Shown here: positions 6,907 to 16,400 of the stretch, one piece after another | How positions within the stretch are numbered: position 1 is the stretch's first letter | Layout: each line of letters starts with the position of its first letter | Source: Sphingomonas sp. | Lineage (GTDB): Bacteria > Pseudomonadota > Alphaproteobacteria > Sphingomonadales > Sphingomonadaceae | Assembly (NCBI RefSeq): GCF_013812825.1 | Contig: NZ_JACCSU010000050.1 | Location: forward strand, 1 to 52,952 | Length of the DNA stretch: 52,952 nt | Direction of reading: 5' to 3' | Made by a program: the position numbers and the translations under genes | The notes under the pieces: generated by a model | The model's input: the letters and a program-made list of their open reading frames with translations, nothing else | What the model was told of the DNA's origin: nothing | Database searches by the model: none

Positions 6907-8103
6907 TCAGTAGAGAAGATACGGTGCTCGCTGCTCTTCCCAAGCGCGCTCATCCGGCGTGGTCAGGGTGTCGAGATCGCCCGGCGCGGCTTCCAGGTCG
7001 TCGACCCATCCGCGAAGCAGCGGCGAGCCGTTGATGACGTCGATGGCGAGCTTGCCGAACTCATATTCGTAAGGGAAATCGCGCCACAGCTCATACTCCG
7101 GATAGAGCCGGCGGATCGCCTTGAACGCCAGCGCCTGCAGTCGCCACGGCTTGAATGCGGCGTGATCGTAGAAGCGCCCCTCGGCGTGGATGTGGACGCC
7201 GCTGCACAGCTTGCCAACATGCTTGTGGAAGGTCGGCTCGAAGCTGATCTCGCGAAGCGCGCAGCCGTCGAGCCATTGCGGCGCCAGGCGCTGCATTTCC
7301 GCGATCACCAGCCGTGCGTCGATGTCGGGCGCGCCGAACAGTTCGAGCGGCCGCGTCGTCCCCCTGCCCTCGCTTAGCGTCGCGCCCTCAAGCATCACCG
7401 ACCCCGCATAGCATCGCGCCATATTGAGGTTGGCGGCGTTGGGGCTAGGGTTGATCCACAGACGGTCCACGGGCCAGCCGAAGCCGGGGCCGTCGGGCTG
7501 CCACCCTTGCATCGCGATCACCCGGTAATCGACATCAAGCTTGAAGTGATCGACGAACCATTTGCCGAGTTCGCCGAGCGTCAGCCCGTGGCGCATTGGG
7601 ATCGGCCCGGCGCCCACGAAGCTCTCCCAGCCCGGGCGCAGCGTCAGCCCTTCGACCGGCCGGCCGGCGGGATTGGGCCGGTCGAGCACCCATACGGACT
7701 TGCCATGTTCCGCTGCCGCTTCGAGCACGTAAAGCAGCGTGGTGATGAAGGTGTAGATACGGCAGCCGAGGTCCTGCATGTCGATCAGGATGGTGTCGAA
7801 GGTGCCCAGCGACTGGCCGGTCGGGCGGCGCACCTCGCCATAAAGACTGAACACCGGGATGCCGTGGACCGGGTCGGTGAAGTCCTCCGATTCGACCATA
7901 TTGTCCTGCTTGTCGCCGCGAAGCCCGTGCTGCGGCCCGAACGCCGCCGACAGCCTCAACCCGGCGCCGGCCAGCGCGTCGAGGCTGTGGGTGAGATCGC
8001 TCGTCACCGACGCCGGATGGGCGAGCAGAGCGACGCGCTTGCCCTCCAGCGGTTTGCGCAGTTCCGGCTCGGCGAGCAGCCGGTCGATTCCGAACAAAGT
8101 CAT
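6907..8103 (-). CDS. namZ: DUF1343 family, NamZ-type exo-muramidase
   Basis: A 398-residue protein of the DUF1343 family, whose founding member NamZ removes terminal N-acetylmuramic acid from peptidoglycan fragments. Family signatures are AFGPQHGLRGD (about 61-71), LIDMQDLGCRIYTF (about 113-126) and VLDRPNPAGRP (about 143-153). No signal peptide is seen with the chosen ATG 8103; the frame is open further upstream, but there it only mirrors the neighbouring gene. It starts 10 bp after the DOMON-like gene ends, so the two are probably co-transcribed. MurNAc released by it could feed the AmgK/MurU pathway encoded at 33.7-35.5 kb; this link is inference. Confidence 0.85.
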   Translation of the reverse strand: MTLFGIDRLLAEPELRKPLEGKRVALLAHPASVTSDLTHSLDALAGAGLRLSAAFGPQHGLRGDKQDNMVESEDFTDPVHGIPVFSLYGEVRRPTGQSLGTFDTILIDMQDLGCRIYTFITTLLYVLEAAAEHGKSVWVLDRPNPAGRPVEGLTLRPGWESFVGAGPIPMRHGLTLGELGKWFVDHFKLDVDYRVIAMQGWQPDGPGFGWPVDRLWINPSPNAANLNMARCYAGSVMLEGATLSEGRGTTRPLELFGAPDIDARLVIAEMQRLAPQWLDGCALREISFEPTFHKHVGKLCSGVHIHAEGRFYDHAAFKPWRLQALAFKAIRRLYPEYELWRDFPYEYEFGKLAIDVINGSPLLRGWVDDLEAAPGDLDTLTTPDERAWEEQRAPYLLY

Positions 8104-8113
8104 GGCCAAGTGC

Positions 8114-8650
8114 TTACGGAAGCTGCGCGGCGAAGCAATCGGGATGGTGGAAATCGGGCGTCTCGGCCGGGTGGGCCAGCGCCCAGAACGACTTGGTGCC
8201 GTCCTTCTCTTCAAGCACCGCCGACAGGCCGAGCTCCCAGGGCTGGCCGGCATCGACGGCGATGGTCGCGCCCAGCGTCCACCAGGTGAAATTGTCCTCC
8301 ATTCGGATGTAGGGCGGCGAGCCGACATCGGCCCGCGCCATGTCTTCCCGATAGCTCGAGAAATCATAGGCTCCCCAGTTGCCCGACGGCGCGAAGTTCC
8401 ACTCGCGGTAGGATTCCGCTCCGGCCGGCCGGAGGAACGCTTCAAAGCACGTCGTCTGCCACAGCTCGTCCGCCCGCCAGGGCTCCCTCAGCTTGGGAAT
8501 GACGAAGCGGTTGGCCGGCGCGCCGACCCCGAACCAGATGTTGGTGGTCGCGACTGGACCGAGGGAGGCAATATGGTCGACCGTCGCCCAGACCCTGAAG
8601 GACGGGCCTCCTGGCGGCGCCGACGGGTGGGGCTCAAGCGTGAACTGCAT
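8114..8650 (-). CDS. DOMON-like domain protein
   Basis: A 178-residue soluble, beta-rich protein resembling the DOMON-like proteins found beside cell-wall genes in sphingomonads; DOMON folds bind heme or sugars. Aromatic and acidic runs such as DELWQTTCFEAFLRP and EWNFAPSGNW (mid-protein) are typical. I chose ATG 8650, since 18 upstream codons are open but contain a Cys/Arg-rich run that does not fit the fold. It is divergent from tyrS with 46 bp between starts and lies upstream of the NamZ gene, suggesting a role in handling muropeptide sugar. Function is inferred. Confidence 0.75.
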   Translation of the reverse strand: MQFTLEPHPSAPPGGPSFRVWATVDHIASLGPVATTNIWFGVGAPANRFVIPKLREPWRADELWQTTCFEAFLRPAGAESYREWNFAPSGNWGAYDFSSYREDMARADVGSPPYIRMEDNFTWWTLGATIAVDAGQPWELGLSAVLEEKDGTKSFWALAHPAETPDFHHPDCFAAQLP

Positions 8651-8696
8651 CGCATCGCAGTAGCAGCGTGGAAAGCATGACGCTAAGCGGCGTCTC

Positions 8697-9914
8697 ATGA
8701 CCACCTATCGTTCCTCGCTGCTGAGGCTGCTCGACGAGCGCGGCTACATCCACCAGGTGACCGACGCCGCGGCGCTGGATGCGCTGGCCGAGAAAGAGAC
8801 CGTCACCGCCTACATCGGATTCGACGCGACCGCTCCGAGCCTGCATGTCGGCAGCCTGGTTCAGATCATGCTGCTTCGGCGGCTGCAGCAGGCTGGCCAC
8901 CGGCCGGTGGTTCTGATGGGCGGCGGAACCAGCAAGATCGGCGACCCGAGCTTCAAGGCCGAGGAGCGAAAGCTGCTCGACGACGCGATGATCACCGCCA
9001 ACATCGCTTCGATCCGGCGCGTGTTCGATCGCTTCCTGACGTTCGGCGACGGCCCGGGCGATGCGATCCTGCTCGACAACGCCGAATGGCTGGACGAGCT
9101 TCAGTACATTCCGTTCCTGCGCGACATCGGTCGGCATTTCTCGGTCAACCGAATGCTGACGTTCGACAGCGTCCAGCTGCGGCTGGAGCGCGAGCAGTCG
9201 CTCAGCTTCCTCGAATTCAACTACATGATCACCCAGGCCTATGATTTCCTCGAGCTCGAACGGCGCCTCGGTTGTCGCTTGCAGATGGGCGGGTCGGACC
9301 AGTGGGGCAACATCGTCAACGGCGTTGAGCTGTGCCGGCGAGCGGATGGCGTGGAAGTCTTCGGCCTGACGACTCCGCTGATCACCACCGCCGACGGCGC
9401 CAAGATGGGCAAGACCGAGCAAGGGGCCGTGTGGCTCAACGAAGATCTGCTGAGCGCGTACGATTACTGGCAGTTCTGGCGGAACACCGATGATGCCGAT
9501 GTCGGCAAGTTCCTGCGCCGGTTCACCGACCTGCCGCTTGCCGACATCGCCATGCTGGAGAATCTGCAGGGCGCCGAGCTCAATACGGCGAAAATCGCTT
9601 TGGCCACCGCCGCGACCGCGATGCTTCACGGCGACGAGGCCGCACGCACCGCCCAGGAAACCGCCAAGGCGACCTTCGAAGGCGGCGCCGGCGAGGATCT
9701 GCCGACCTTGAGCGTCGGCGATGGAGTCAACATCGCTCACGCTCTGACCCAGCTCGGCTTCACTCCGTCGAACAAGGAAGCCAAGCGCAAGATCGCCGAA
9801 GGCGCGGTGCGGTTGAACGACGAGGTCGTCAGCGACCCGGGCCTGGTCGTCGCTGCAACCGAGCCGATGAAGCTCAGCCTCGGGCGCAAGAAGCACGCGC
9901 TGCTTGTGAAGTAA
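8697..9914 (+). CDS. tyrS: Tyrosyl-tRNA synthetase
   Basis: A 405-residue class I synthetase that charges tRNA-Tyr. The HIGH-type motif is HVGS at residues 50-53, the KMSKS-type loop is KMGKT at 236-240, and GGSDQWGN (about 200) is the tyrosine-binding signature. A C-terminal S4 RNA-binding domain occupies about 345-405 ([17 protein letters not shown]). Length is usual for the bacterial TyrRS. The gene is divergent from the DOMON-like gene and convergent with recG, separated from it by a long palindrome. Confidence 0.96.
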   Translation: MTTYRSSLLRLLDERGYIHQVTDAAALDALAEKETVTAYIGFDATAPSLHVGSLVQIMLLRRLQQAGHRPVVLMGGGTSKIGDPSFKAEERKLLDDAMITANIASIRRVFDRFLTFGDGPGDAILLDNAEWLDELQYIPFLRDIGRHFSVNRMLTFDSVQLRLEREQSLSFLEFNYMITQAYDFLELERRLGCRLQMGGSDQWGNIVNGVELCRRADGVEVFGLTTPLITTADGAKMGKTEQGAVWLNEDLLSAYDYWQFWRNTDDADVGKFLRRFTDLPLADIAMLENLQGAELNTAKIALATAATAMLHGDEAARTAQETAKATFEGGAGEDLPTLSVGDGVNIAHALTQLGFTPSNKEAKRKIAEGAVRLNDEVVSDPGLVVAATEPMKLSLGRKKHALLVK

Positions 9915-9980
9915 CCCTCACCCCAACCCTCTCCCGCGCGCGGGAGAGGGAGGAGGAGCGCAGCGACGGAGGGTGAGGGT
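9914..9980. repeat. REP-like nested palindrome between tyrS and recG
   Basis: The inner part, CCCTCTCCCGCG followed by its exact reverse complement (9927-9950), is a perfect 24-bp palindrome. Outer arms ACCCTCACCC (9914-9923) and GGGTGAGGGT (9971-9980) also pair. Elements of this CCCTCACCC/CTCTCCC kind are common intergenic repeats in alphaproteobacteria. Sitting between two convergent genes, it may end transcription from both sides. Confidence 0.85.
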
Positions 9981-9985
9981 CCTTC

Positions 9986-12040
9986 CTAACCGGAGCGGAT
10001 CAGCCCGACCGCCTGGTCGCGCTCGAACAGATAGAGGCAAATGCGCGCCGCCTGACCGCGGGTCCCGGCAAGCCCGCCGTCGCGATCGAGCAGCAGCTGC
10101 GCGTCGCTTTGCGCGATCGGCGCCAGCTCGGCGACCTCCTCGGCCGAGGCGACCCGGAAGCCCGCTTCGCCGGACTGTTTCGTGCCGAGGATTTCCCCGG
10201 GACCGCGCAGCCGCAAATCCTCCTCGGCGATCCGGAAACCGTCGTTGGTCTCGCGCATCAGAGCAAGCCTGGCGCGGGCGGTCTCGCTGAGGTTTTGCCC
10301 GCGCACCAGCAGGCAGGTGCTGACCCCTGCCCCGCGCCCGACCCGGCCGCGCAACTGGTGAAGCTGGGCGAGGCCGAAGCGCTCGGCGCCCTCGACCACC
10401 ATCAAGGTCGCGTTGGGGACGTCGACTCCAACCTCGACCACCGTCGTCGCGACCAGCACCGCCAGCTCGCCGCTAGCAAAGGCCGCCATCACCGAATCCT
10501 TGTCCGGCCCTTTCATTCGGCCGTGCACCAGGCCGATGCGCTCGCCGAAGCGCAGCCGGAGCATCTCGGCGCGCTGCTCGGCGGCGGCGCTGTCGATCTT
10601 GTCGCTCTCCTCGACCAGCGGGCACACCCAATAGGCCTGGCCGCCGCCCGCCAGGTGCCGGCCCAGGCCGTCGATCACCTCGGCCAGTCGCTCGTCGCTG
10701 ATCACCCGGGTCTCGACCGGCGTTCGGCCCGGAGGCATTTCATCGATTCGGCTGACGTCCATCTCGCCATACTGAGTCAGCGTCAGGGTGCGCGGGATCG
10801 GCGTCGCGGTCATCACCAGCAGGTGCGGCGGACGCTCGGCTTTCGCGGAGAGCAGCAACCGCTGCGACACGCCGAAGCGATGCTGCTCGTCGATCACCGC
10901 CAGGCCGAGGTTCTTGTAGCCCACCTTCTCCTGGAAGATCGCGTGGGTGCCGACGAGGATGTCGATCGAGCCATCGCCCAGGCCCATGTAGACCGAATCG
11001 CGCGCGCGCCCTTTTTCGCGGCCGGTCAGGATCGCGACCCGAACTCCGATGGAATCGAGCTGGGCGAGCAGCGTCGCGTGGTGCTGGCGAGCGAGGATTT
11101 CGGTCGGCGCGAGCAGCGCCGCCTGAGCGCCCGCCTCGACCGCCGACAGCATCGCCATCAAGGCGACCAGGGTCTTGCCCGAGCCGACGTCGCCCTGGAG
11201 CAGGCGCAGCATCGGCACCGGCTGCGCCATGTCGCCGCGGATCTCCTCGATCACCCGCCGCTGCGCTCCGGTCAGAGTGTAGGGCAGCGCATGCTTGCCC
11301 GTCAGCCGGCCGTCGCCGACGAGCGGCACTCCGCGCTTGCGCCGCGCCGACTGGCGCAGGAGCATCAGCGCCAGCTGGTTGGCGAAAACCTCGTCGTAGG
11401 CGAGCCGGCGGCGGCTTTGGCTCGACTGCGGCTCGGCATGGGCTTCGGCAAGCGCCGGTCGCCATGCCCGCCAGCCTTCGCGCGCGGCCAGGCTCGGCTC
11501 GATCCACTCGGGCAGCTCGGGAGCGCGCTCCAGGGCCGCCGCGGCGAGCTCGCGCATTCGGCGGTTGGTCACGCCCTCGGTCAGGCCGTAGACCGGCTCG
11601 CGCAGCGGCAGGTCGGCATCCTTGCCCGGCGCGGCGACCTCGGGGTGGATGATCTGCAGCTCTTGCCCGTAGGCTTCGAGCTTGCCCGAGACCAGGCGCT
11701 TGCCGCCCAGCGGCAGGCTCTTCTTCGCCCAGCCGGGATTGTTGAAATAGACCAGCGTCAGAGTGTTGCCGTCGGCGTCGGACGCGAACACCCGGAACGG
11801 CGCCCGGCCCTGCGCGGCGCGGGTTTCGAACGGAGTCACCTCGACGATGACGATCCGCCCGACCAGCTCGTGGCCGATGGCGCGAGCCCGCACCCGCTCG
11901 ATGGCTCCGGTCGGCAGATGGTAGAGCAGGTCGATCACCCGCGTCAGGCCGAGCCGTTTCAGCGCCTTGGAGAGGCCCGGGCCGACGCCTTTCACAACCT
12001 CGGCCTCGGCGAACAACGGGTTGAGGATCTCCGGGCGCAT
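9986..12040 (-). CDS. recG: ATP-dependent DNA helicase RecG
   Basis: A 684-residue superfamily 2 helicase that regresses stalled replication forks and branch-migrates Holliday junctions. An N-terminal wedge/OB region (about 60-160) precedes the helicase domains: Walker A GDVGSGKT (about 285-292), DEQH box in VIDEQHRFGV (about 390), TATPIPRT, and the QLRGRVGRG motif VI. I chose ATG 12040, which gives the usual RecG length; the frame remains open further upstream without family similarity. The gene lies downstream of the sigma factor and DUF6768-like genes on the same strand with a 56-bp gap that holds a hairpin. Confidence 0.95.
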   Translation of the reverse strand: MRPEILNPLFAEAEVVKGVGPGLSKALKRLGLTRVIDLLYHLPTGAIERVRARAIGHELVGRIVIVEVTPFETRAAQGRAPFRVFASDADGNTLTLVYFNNPGWAKKSLPLGGKRLVSGKLEAYGQELQIIHPEVAAPGKDADLPLREPVYGLTEGVTNRRMRELAAAALERAPELPEWIEPSLAAREGWRAWRPALAEAHAEPQSSQSRRRLAYDEVFANQLALMLLRQSARRKRGVPLVGDGRLTGKHALPYTLTGAQRRVIEEIRGDMAQPVPMLRLLQGDVGSGKTLVALMAMLSAVEAGAQAALLAPTEILARQHHATLLAQLDSIGVRVAILTGREKGRARDSVYMGLGDGSIDILVGTHAIFQEKVGYKNLGLAVIDEQHRFGVSQRLLLSAKAERPPHLLVMTATPIPRTLTLTQYGEMDVSRIDEMPPGRTPVETRVISDERLAEVIDGLGRHLAGGGQAYWVCPLVEESDKIDSAAAEQRAEMLRLRFGERIGLVHGRMKGPDKDSVMAAFASGELAVLVATTVVEVGVDVPNATLMVVEGAERFGLAQLHQLRGRVGRGAGVSTCLLVRGQNLSETARARLALMRETNDGFRIAEEDLRLRGPGEILGTKQSGEAGFRVASAEEVAELAPIAQSDAQLLLDRDGGLAGTRGQAARICLYLFERDQAVGLIRSG

Positions 12041-12055
12041 CGACAATCTTGGTAA

Positions 12056-12085
12056 GGGGAGGATCGCCGCCCAACAATCCTCCCC
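12056..12085. promoter_or_regulatory. Hairpin in the recG leader
   Basis: GGGGAGGAT (12056-12064) and ATCCTCCCC (12077-12085) form a perfect 9-bp stem with a 12-nt loop, between the DUF6768-like stop and the recG start. There is no T-run on either side, so it is more likely a leader structure or a weak terminator than a classical one. Confidence 0.5.
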
Positions 12086-12096
12086 GATCGCCTGCG

Positions 12097-12459
12097 CTAG
12101 CGCGCGGTCCGCGCGAGCTGGAGCTCGATCCGCTTGAGCTCGCGCATCAACCGATTGGCGTGGAGCGCCGGCGCCACTGCCAGCTTGATCATCAACGACA
12201 TCAACAGCAGAACCGCGGCCGGCAGTCCCCATCGCAGCTGAGTAACGGGGTCGCCGGCTTCGAAAAATTTCCACGCCGCCACGACACCGACGATGAAAAC
12301 AACGCTCTGCACGGCCATCATCAAGACTGCGACCCAGACTAGCCGCCGGCCAAACATTCCCAGTGTGCGCTCGATCACGCCTTCCTGTTCCATGCTGCGC
12401 AGCAAGTCACGCTCCTCGGCGTCTAGTGCCAGGTCAATTTTCCGGTCGATGTCCTGCAT
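12097..12459 (-). CDS. DUF6768-like membrane protein, probable sigma-factor partner
   Basis: A 120-residue protein with an acidic N-terminus (DIDRKIDLALDAEERDLL) and two membrane segments (about 40-64 and 76-96), then a basic helical tail. It resembles the DUF6768 family by memory. ATG 12459 overlaps the sigma gene's stop by one base (TGATG), with GGAGGAGATGAG upstream as ribosome site. The tight coupling to an ECF sigma gene suggests that its N-terminal segment could bind the sigma factor, as a membrane anti-sigma factor; this is inference, as no ZAS zinc motif is present. Confidence 0.75.
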   Translation of the reverse strand: MQDIDRKIDLALDAEERDLLRSMEQEGVIERTLGMFGRRLVWVAVLMMAVQSVVFIVGVVAAWKFFEAGDPVTQLRWGLPAAVLLLMSLMIKLAVAPALHANRLMRELKRIELQLARTAR

Positions 12460-13004
12460 CACTCATCTCCTCCAAGCGCGTCGCGCAACTTGCGCCGCGC
12501 ATGCATCAGGCGGGTCTTCACCGTGCCCGCCGGAACGTCGAGAGCGACCGCCACCTCCGCGATGCTCATGTCTTCGAAATGGAACAGAGCGATCGCCGCC
12601 CGCTGGTCCTTCGGAAGCGCCCGCACCGCCGCGCGCAGACGCTCGTCATCGCTGGCAGTTTCCGGCGACGACTGATCGCCCGGAGCGATTGTGGACTCGG
12701 CGGCGAGCTGTCGCTCGCGGACGGCGGCGCCGATCTGCCTGGCGCAGCGCCGCGAGACGATCCGGAATGCCCAGGCGGGAAAGGCGCGGTCGTCGCGAAG
12801 CCGCGACAGACCGTTGACGATCTCGATCCACCCCTCCTGGACCGCGTCGCGCGCCGCCTCGACATCGCCGCCAAGCAGGCGCCAGGCGTGGCCGAGCAGC
12901 TTCTTCTGCCAGCGCCGCGCAAACAGCTCGAACGCCTTGCGGTCGCCTGCATGGATCGAGGCAAGCAGATATTCGTCCAGTACTCGGGACGCATTCACCG
13001 GCAC
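12459..13004 (-). CDS. ECF-type RNA polymerase sigma factor
   Basis: A 181-residue sigma-70 family factor with only regions 2 and 4. Region 2 covers about 10-95 (DAVQEGWIEI and RAFPAWAFRIVSRRCARQ), region 4 covers about 120-175, with the helix-turn-helix DMSIAEVAVALDVPAGTVKTR. The start is GTG 13004, behind GAGGGGTGAGG; an ATG two bases earlier is in another frame and closes at once. The DUF6768-like gene follows with a one-base overlap. The signal and target promoters are unknown. The pair sits between recG and sdhE-mfd. Confidence 0.88.
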   Translation of the reverse strand: MPVNASRVLDEYLLASIHAGDRKAFELFARRWQKKLLGHAWRLLGGDVEAARDAVQEGWIEIVNGLSRLRDDRAFPAWAFRIVSRRCARQIGAAVRERQLAAESTIAPGDQSSPETASDDERLRAAVRALPKDQRAAIALFHFEDMSIAEVAVALDVPAGTVKTRLMHARRKLRDALGGDE

Positions 13005-13143
13005 ATCCTCACCCCTCCCGTTTTACGAACATAGGTGACTCGCTGCGCTGTTTCGGTTCAATCCGCCGACGAAAAAAGCGGCGCCGCTGGCGATCTGCCG
13101 TCGGATTGGATACGGCCATCGCCTGTCCTACATCCCTCCAGCA

Positions 13144-13410
13144 ATGTCTCCCGGCGATGAACTGAAGGCGCTGAAGTGGCGAGCCCACCACCGCGGGACG
13201 CGCGAGGCGGACCTGCTGATCGGCGGGTTTTTCGACGCCCACTGCGCGAGCTGGAGCGGGGCCGAGCGCGCGATGTTCGACGAGATGCTCGACGAGCAGG
13301 ATGTCGACATCATGGCCTGGGCGATCGGAACCGCCGAGCCGCCGCCGCGGTTCGAAGGTCCGATGATCGAAGCGCTGAAGCGGCTCGACTACATCCGGGT
13401 CAAGCGATGA
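13144..13410 (+). CDS. sdhE: Succinate dehydrogenase assembly factor SdhE
   Basis: An 88-residue member of the Sdh5/SdhE (DUF339) family, which helps covalent attachment of FAD to the flavoprotein subunit of succinate dehydrogenase. The functional RGxxE motif is RGTRE at residues 17-21. Size and helical content match. There is no clear Shine-Dalgarno before ATG 13144. The stop overlaps the mfd start by 4 bp (ATGA), so the two are co-translated, an arrangement I recall from other alphaproteobacteria. Confidence 0.92.
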   Translation: MSPGDELKALKWRAHHRGTREADLLIGGFFDAHCASWSGAERAMFDEMLDEQDVDIMAWAIGTAEPPPRFEGPMIEALKRLDYIRVKR

Positions 13411-16400
13411 GCGAACCGCTCAAGCGCGTTCTCGATGCGGCCGAGCCGCTGACCCTGGCCGGCGTCCCAAGCGGTTTCCTGCCGCTGCTCGCAGCCGATC
13501 TTGCGCGCGCCGCGCACGGCAAGGGCGTCCGCGCGGTCGTCATCGCGGCCGACGAAGCGGCCATGCGGGCACTCGCCGAGACGGTGCCGATCTTCGCTCC
13601 CGAGGTCGAAGTCCTGACCCTGCCCTCGTGGGATTGCCTGCCCTACGACCGCGCTTCGCCCGCCTTGCGAGTGATGGCCGAGCGCCTGGCGACCCTCAAC
13701 GCGCTGCAGGCAAGCCAAAAGCGGCCGCAATTGCTGGTCGCGACCGCCAGTGCGGCCACGCAGCGGCTGCTGACCCCGTTCCGGGTCCGCCAGCTGACGC
13801 GCCGGATCGCGGTCGGGGAGCGGATCGACCGCGGGGCGCTGATCGAGCAGTTGAACGGACTGGGCTACCAGCGCGCCGATTCGGTCGCCGAAGCCGGCGA
13901 ATATGCCGTCCGCGGGTCGCTGATCGACCTGTTCCCGGCGGGAGAGGAGTCGGCGCTTCGGCTCGATTTCTTCGGCGACGAGGTCGAGAGCATCCGCCGC
14001 TTCGATCCCGCCGATCAGCGCTCCATCGACAAGGCCAAGGGCTTCACGCTTCTGCCGGCATCCGAAGCGCTGCTCGACGAAGTCAGCATCCGCCGGTTCC
14101 GCTCGCGCTACCGCGAGACGTTCGGGGCCACCGCGACCGGCGACCCGCTCTACCAGGCTTTGTCCGAGGGCCGGCGGATGAGCGGCATGGAGCATTGGCT
14201 GCCGCTGCTCGAAGAAAGTCTGTCGACGCTGTTCGACCATCTCGGCGAGCACGACCTGATCGTCCGCGACAGCGGGGCGGAAGCGGCGCTTGCCGCCCGG
14301 CGCGACGCGATTGCCGATTATTATTCCAACCGGACTCGGGCGATGGCCGCGGAGCCCGGCAGCTACCGGCCGCTCGAACCGGGCTCGCTCTATGTGCCCA
14401 GGGAGGAATGGGGCTCGACGGTCGCCGGGCGTCCGATCCACCTCGCCTCGCCATTTCCGGAGCCCGAGAGCGCGCTCACGATTGCTTTCGAAGTCGAACC
14501 GGCCCGCGACTTCGCTCCCGAGCGCGCTCAGCAGGCCAATGTCTACGAGGCGGTCGCTGCCCATGTGCGGGCGCTGAAAAAGGACGGCCGCAAGGTTGTG
14601 CTGGCCAGCTACACCCGGGGTGCGCGCGAGCGGCTCCACGGACTGCTCGAGGACCATGGCCTCAAATCGCTGAAGCTCGCGGACAGTTGGCAGGACGCGC
14701 TCGGCGCGAAGGGTTCGGCGGCGCTGATGGTGTTGCCGCTCGACCACGGCTTCACCGCCACCGAGGTCGCGGTGCTGACCGAACAGGACATGCTCGGCGA
14801 CCGCCTCGTTCGGCGACGCCGCAAGCGCAAAGCCGCCGCCGCCTTCCTCGAGGAGCTGGCGACTCTGTCCCCGGGCGATCTCGTCGTCCACGCGGACCAC
14901 GGCGTCGGACGCTACGAAGGCCTCACCTCGATCAAGGTCGGCAACAGCCCACACGATTGCGTCGCCCTCGAATATGCCGGCGGCAACAAGCTCTATGTCC
15001 CCGTCGAGAATATCGAGCTCCTGACTCGCTACGGAAGCGAATCCGAGGGCGTCAGCCTCGATCGGCTGGGCGGCGAGGCGTGGCAGCGGCGCAAGTCGCG
15101 GATGAAGCAGCGCATCCGCGAAATCGCCGGCGAGCTGATCAAGACCGCGGCGTTGCGCGCGACTCGTCCGGGCACGGTCGCCCAACCCGACTCGGCGTTC
15201 CCGCAATTCGTCGACCGCTTCCCCTACGAAGAGACCGACGATCAGGACCGGGCGATCGAGGAAGTGCTCGCCGACCTCGAGTCGGGCAAGCCGATGGACC
15301 GGCTGGTGTGCGGGGACGTCGGTTTCGGCAAGACCGAGGTCGCTCTTAGGGCCGCGTTCGTGGTTGCCATGTCGGGCCTGCAGGTGGCGCTGATCTGCCC
15401 GACCACGCTGTTGGCGCGCCAGCATTATTCGCAGTTCGCCGAGCGGCTGCAGGGCTTCCCGATCCAGCTCGGCCGGCTGTCGCGGCTGGTGCCGGCGGCC
15501 GAAATGAAGAAGACCAGGGAGGGCCTCGCCAGCGGCCAGGTCGATATCGTCATCGGCACCCACGCGCTGCTTGCCAAAGGGCTGAAGTTCAAGCGCCTCG
15601 GGCTGGTGATCGTCGACGAGGAGCAGCATTTCGGAGTGGCCCACAAGGAGCGGCTGAAGGCGCTCAAGGCCGACGTCCACGTGCTGACCCTGACCGCGAC
15701 TCCGATCCCGCGGACGCTGCAGATGGCAATGTCAGGACTGCGCGACCTCAGCGTCATCCAGACCCCGCCCGTCGACCGACTGGCGATCCGCACCTACGTC
15801 AGCCCCTGGGACCCGGTCGTGGTCCGCGAGGCGCTGTTGCGCGAGCATTATCGCGGCGGCCAGAGCTTCTTCGTCGTGCCGCGGATCGCCGACCTGCCGC
15901 AGATGGAGGAATGGGTCGCCGCCGAGGTCCCCGAGGTCAAGGCGGTGACCGCCCATGGGCAGATGAGCGCGACCGCGGTCGAGGAGCGGATGAGCGCCTT
16001 TTACGACCGCAGATATGACGTGCTCCTGTCGACCACCATCGTCGAGAGCGGGCTCGACATCCCGACCGCCAACACTCTGATCGTCCACCGCGCCGACCGC
16101 TTCGGCCTTGCCCAGCTCTACCAGCTTCGCGGCCGCGTCGGGCGGGCCAAGACCCGCGCCTACGCCTATCTGACGACACCCGGCGACCGGTCGATCACCG
16201 AGGCGGCCGACAAGAGGCTGCAGGTGCTGGCCAATCTCGACAGCCTCGGCGCCGGCTTCCAGCTGGCGAGCCACGATCTCGACTTCCGGGGCGCCGGCAA
16301 TCTGCTGGGCGACGAGCAGTCGGGGCACATCAAGGAAGTCGGCTTCGAGCTTTACCAGTCGATGCTCGAGGAGGCGATCCTCGAGCAAAAGGCCGGCGGA

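Noticed and set aside
8104-8445. 114-codon N-terminal extension of the NamZ-type gene
   Set aside because: It is the mirror of the DOMON-like gene; the family start fits ATG 8103.
10109-12055. 648-codon open frame antisense to recG, and a similar 763-codon frame at 13389-15680 antisense to mfd
   Set aside because: Both are rich in Arg, Gln, Leu and Asp in the pattern of high-GC mirror frames; the opposite strands carry clear RecG and Mfd.
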